Origin: Artemisia argyi | Taxonomy: Eukaryota > Streptophyta > Magnoliopsida > Asterales > Asteraceae | Direction: 5' to 3' | Assembly (NCBI GenBank): GCA_030686995.1 | Contig: CM060702.1 | Coordinates: 70,875,354 to 70,939,353 of the forward strand | DNA length: 64,000 bases | Part shown: positions 61,189 to 64,000 of the stretch, in pieces | How positions within the stretch are numbered: position 1 is the stretch's first letter | How the letters are laid out: every line of letters begins with the position of its first letter | Translations under genes and position numbers: made by a program | Notes under the pieces: model-generated | The model's input: only the letters and a program-made list of their open reading frames with translations | Told to the model about the DNA's origin: nothing | Database searches by the model: none

Positions 61189-61190
61189 AG

Positions 61191-61203
61191 TGGTATCAGA
61201 GCC
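61191..61203 (+). promoter_or_regulatory. Primer-binding site
   Basis: TGGTATCAGAGCC two bases after the LTR, the standard initiator-tRNA-Met site. Confidence 0.85.
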
Positions 61204-61272
61204 TCGAGAGAGTCTCTGTTATACTAAGAATCACAAATCTTACACCTTAAGAATCCAAACAAATCAACAAAC

Positions 61273-62826
61273 ATGCCTGGATCTGATGATGAAGTTGACA
61301 CAACCAAAGATCTTAACACCACTTCTCTTCAACAACTCAACCTCTCCAACAGTAATGCTAAGTTTCCATACTTGAAGAATGCTGAAGAATATCATCTGTG
61401 GTCTATGAAGATGCAGAACTGGATCACAAACATTGATTGGAATCTATGGGAGGTTGTCAAAAAGGGGAATAGCCTGAAGAAGCATGTTACTGATGCTGAT
61501 GGGGTTGTTACAATTGTAGGTCCCAGAACTGCTGAAGAGATTCTGGCTGTGCAAAGGGAGAGCAAGGTAAGAACAATTCTGCTCCAAGCTATACCTGATG
61601 ACCATATGGGTGACTTCCACTTCATGGAAGATGCCAAGGACATTTGGATGGCAATAAAAGCTAGATTTGGTGGGAATGATGAATCAAGAAGGTTGCAGAA
61701 GTCTATGCTGAAGCAGAAGTTCCAAGAGTTTCAGATATCTGAAGAAGAGGGAATTCATAAAGGCTATGACAGGTTTCATCGGATTTTAAGTCAACTTAAT
61801 CAGCTGAAGGCTAGACCTGACAACAAGGACTGCAATGCTAAGTTTCTGAGATCTTTGCCGCCATCTTGATTGCAAGTTTGTATTGCTCTCAAGACCAAGG
61901 GTGGGTTGGACATGATGTCCTTTGATGACCTCTACAACAGGCTTAAATCACTTGAGCCTGGTGTTAGAAGTCCTATTCGTCAATCCACTCACTCTGCATT
62001 TGTTGGCGCCTCTACAAAACCTGTGCATCATGCCTCAAGTACTTATTCATCAGGAGCATCTTCTCAAACCCATACTCAATCTGCTCCTAAACCAAAATCC
62101 AGTAGTGTGTTGGATGATATTGTTCATTCATTTGTGGCTGAATATGAACATCAGCAGTTTCTTGCTTATGAGGATTTTGAACAGGTGGATCCATTGGAGA
62201 TGGAGGAGATGCACTTAAAATGGCAACTTGCAATGATCTTCATGAACATTAAGAGGTTTGAAACCAAGTCTGGAAGGAAGTTTGGTTTTAATGGAAGAGA
62301 GGCAGCAAGGTTTGATAGAAGGAAGGTTAAATGCTACACTTGTGGTCAAATGGGGCATTTTTCAAGAGAATGCAAGGAGAGAAAGTCTGGAGATGAAGTT
62401 AGATATGGATCTTATCCAGTGGAAGCAGGGACTACTAAGGCTGCACCTTCAAAGGCTATGGTGACTCTGGATCACCAAATTGATTGGGCTGAACATGAAC
62501 CTGCTGGAGAGGAAGCTTCTACTTCTTCACAAGTGAATCTGCTGGCATACTCACCTTCAAAGGACAAGAAGGAGCAAGTCTCCTTAATGGGAATCTCTCA
62601 GGTACACAACTGTGTGTTTGGATGTAGTGTAAGATACAATGAGCTTAAACAAGAATATGATGAATTGAAACCAAAGTACAATGAATGTTATATTGAAGTA
62701 GAGTCATATAAAATGGCTTTAAAAACTTTAGAGAAACAAAAGGTTTGGTTTCAAAAGAATCAAGTTAAATATGATGAAAAAATAAGAGTATTTAGAAGTT
62801 GCTATGATAGACTTAAGACGTACTGA
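61273..62826 (+). pseudogene. Copia gag with an in-frame TGA
   Basis: ATG at 61273 opens MPGSDDEVDTTKD. NAEEYHLWSMKMQNWITN, DAKDIWMAIKARFGGNDESR and FLRSLPPS are UBN2 gag blocks. A TGA at 61867-61869 stands where related gags have a Trp after SLPPS; the same frame continues with LKTKGGLDMMSFDDLYNRL and a CCHC knuckle (CYTCGQMGHFSREC) and ends at 62826. After this the coding sense moves to another frame. Confidence 0.75.
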
Positions 62827-63982
62827 AAAAGAGAAGTCTGACTTAGAAAAGGAAAAACAAGAATTACAAGCTAAATTAGATAAAGAGATAGTTGGTCGTA
62901 TGAAATGGCAGGAAGGGGCATCTAATTTAAGTAAATTAATTGATGGTCTCCAATCTGTTAGGTCTAGAAAGGCATTAGGATATGAGAAATATATAGACCC
63001 TGAAGAGTTAACATATCCTGATATGTCTAGTGTTTTTGACCCTGAACCAGCCTTAGCTTATCAAACACCTGTTAAATATGTTAAGGAAGGGGGAATGAAT
63101 GTTGTCCCTGGACCAATAAAAGGGGAACACATGCCTATAGACCTATCTAAACCTAGTGACTTTGATGGATCACCTCATCTCTATGGCAAAAAGTCAACTG
63201 ACTTGCCAGACCCTATTATTAAATCTACTGACTTTGTCTCTTGTTGTAACAGTGACAAGTCTTCTGATGAAGGGTCTACCTCATTTGCCAGCTGTGATTC
63301 AAGTGAGAAGTCTGACCTGCCCAAGACCACTCCCAAGACCATAACAAAGACATCACCCAAGACTCCCCACAAGCCTTCTAGAGTTGCTGCTGATAATAAG
63401 ACAGTTTCTACTAAAGACTTGTTTTTAAATTCTTTGCACAATAATACTTTTGGTTCTGTTAAAAACAATTCTGTTTATCATGGTGGTTTGAATACTTTTT
63501 CATGTTATGTAACTTCTTTTGGTTTGAATAAATCTTCTAAAAAGAAGAAGTGTTTTGTGTGTGGAAGTAAATCTCACTTGATTAAGGATTGTACCTTTCA
63601 TGAGCAAAGAATGGGTGTTTGTTTTAGTCAAAGGAAACCTAGGCAAATGTGGAAGAATGTTAGTGAAATACCCTCTTTTGTTCCACATCAGCAGAAATCC
63701 AATTCTGATGAACCACATTCTTTATGGAGAAGAACCAGTACTAGACCTTATGTTCGACCCACTAGTTCTTTCTTTTCTAATGGTTATTGGCCTAATCACT
63801 TTGACTCAATGTATTATGGTGGTGGGTATTGGAATACTGCTGTAAAGCCCTCAGCAGGTTGTTCTTGGACAAAGAAAGGACCTAATTTGCAGTACAGGCC
63901 CAAGAACAATGGTGGATCTAAAACATCTACATGGCCTATCACTAATGATCCACAAGGCAGGCTCAAGTCAGCAATGACTTGA
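62804..63982 (+). pseudogene. Continuation of the Copia gag-pol in another frame
   Basis: This frame overlaps the end of the previous one; sense-like reading begins at RTEKEKSDLEKEKQELQAKL and passes a second CCHC knuckle (CFVCGSKSHLIKDC, about 63551-63592) to a TGA at 63980-63982. In this family the two parts are normally one polyprotein, so a frame change lies between about 62793 and 62823. The protease motif is not reached before the window ends. Confidence 0.65.
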
Positions 63983-64000
63983 GTCTCCAAAGTGTACTAA

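Larger units (their letters stand above)
60720..64000 (+). mobile_element. Copia-type element, 5' part, running off the window
   Basis: LTR, primer-binding site and gag are present; protease, integrase and reverse transcriptase would lie to the right. It is inserted in the gag of the second Sirevirus-like element. Confidence 0.8.

Overview
The window looks like nuclear DNA of a dicot plant. It is AT-rich, has short GT-AG introns, long TA, CT and ATT microsatellites, and most of it is layered transposable elements. The style of the Athila-like, Sirevirus-like and Ulp1-bearing sequences makes me think of the daisy family (Asteraceae), but that is an inference. I saw no rRNA or tRNA gene, no CRISPR array and no bacterial-type operon.

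Host-like genes are few. A divergent B3-like gene lies at 708-2209 (+). A small coiled-coil-like gene with its own TATA box and one in-frame stop lies at 3508-3888 (+). The clearest gene is a five-exon short-chain dehydrogenase of the tropinone-reductase-like group at 24416-26487 (+). Two duplicated 80-residue small-protein genes lie on the minus strand at 27510-27752 and 32459-32701.

From about 7.8 to 20.5 kb there are two tandem Ulp1-type (C48) cysteine-protease genes. The first (7806-17526) can be modelled in 21 exons; the second (17541-20529) carries a second catalytic domain with matching intron positions. Both keep good splice sites but are interrupted by stops and by frame breaks, several of them at homopolymer runs. 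A minus-strand spliced hypothetical gene follows at 21609-22913.

The rest is a nest of mobile elements, many with exact target-site duplications (TSDs): a ~585 bp foldback element inside a TA microsatellite (23285-23868); three hAT-type elements with 8 bp TSDs (29598-30087, 31805-31998, 49965-50157); two Mutator-like elements with 9 bp TSDs (30422-31679, 46250-47795), the second nested in a PIF/Harbinger element (46033-48868); a minus-strand Copia element (33304-44778, TSD AGGCA) whose gag is split by a 9.3 kb Sirevirus-like element (34821-44085) that has no pol but carries two extra open reading frames; a LINE relic (44880-45730); a minus-strand Athila-like element (50721-57598, TSD AAAAC); and a second Sirevirus-like element (from 58115) interrupted at 60720 by another Copia element that runs off the right edge.

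The most interesting unexplained signal is a shared layout in two unrelated retroelement families. Each has its own short GC-rich quasi-palindrome, repeated just upstream of the LTR TATA box and again inside the element: GGCGGAACCC/GGGTTCCGCC in the Sirevirus-like copies, and CTACG(G/C)CGTAG in the Athila-like copies.
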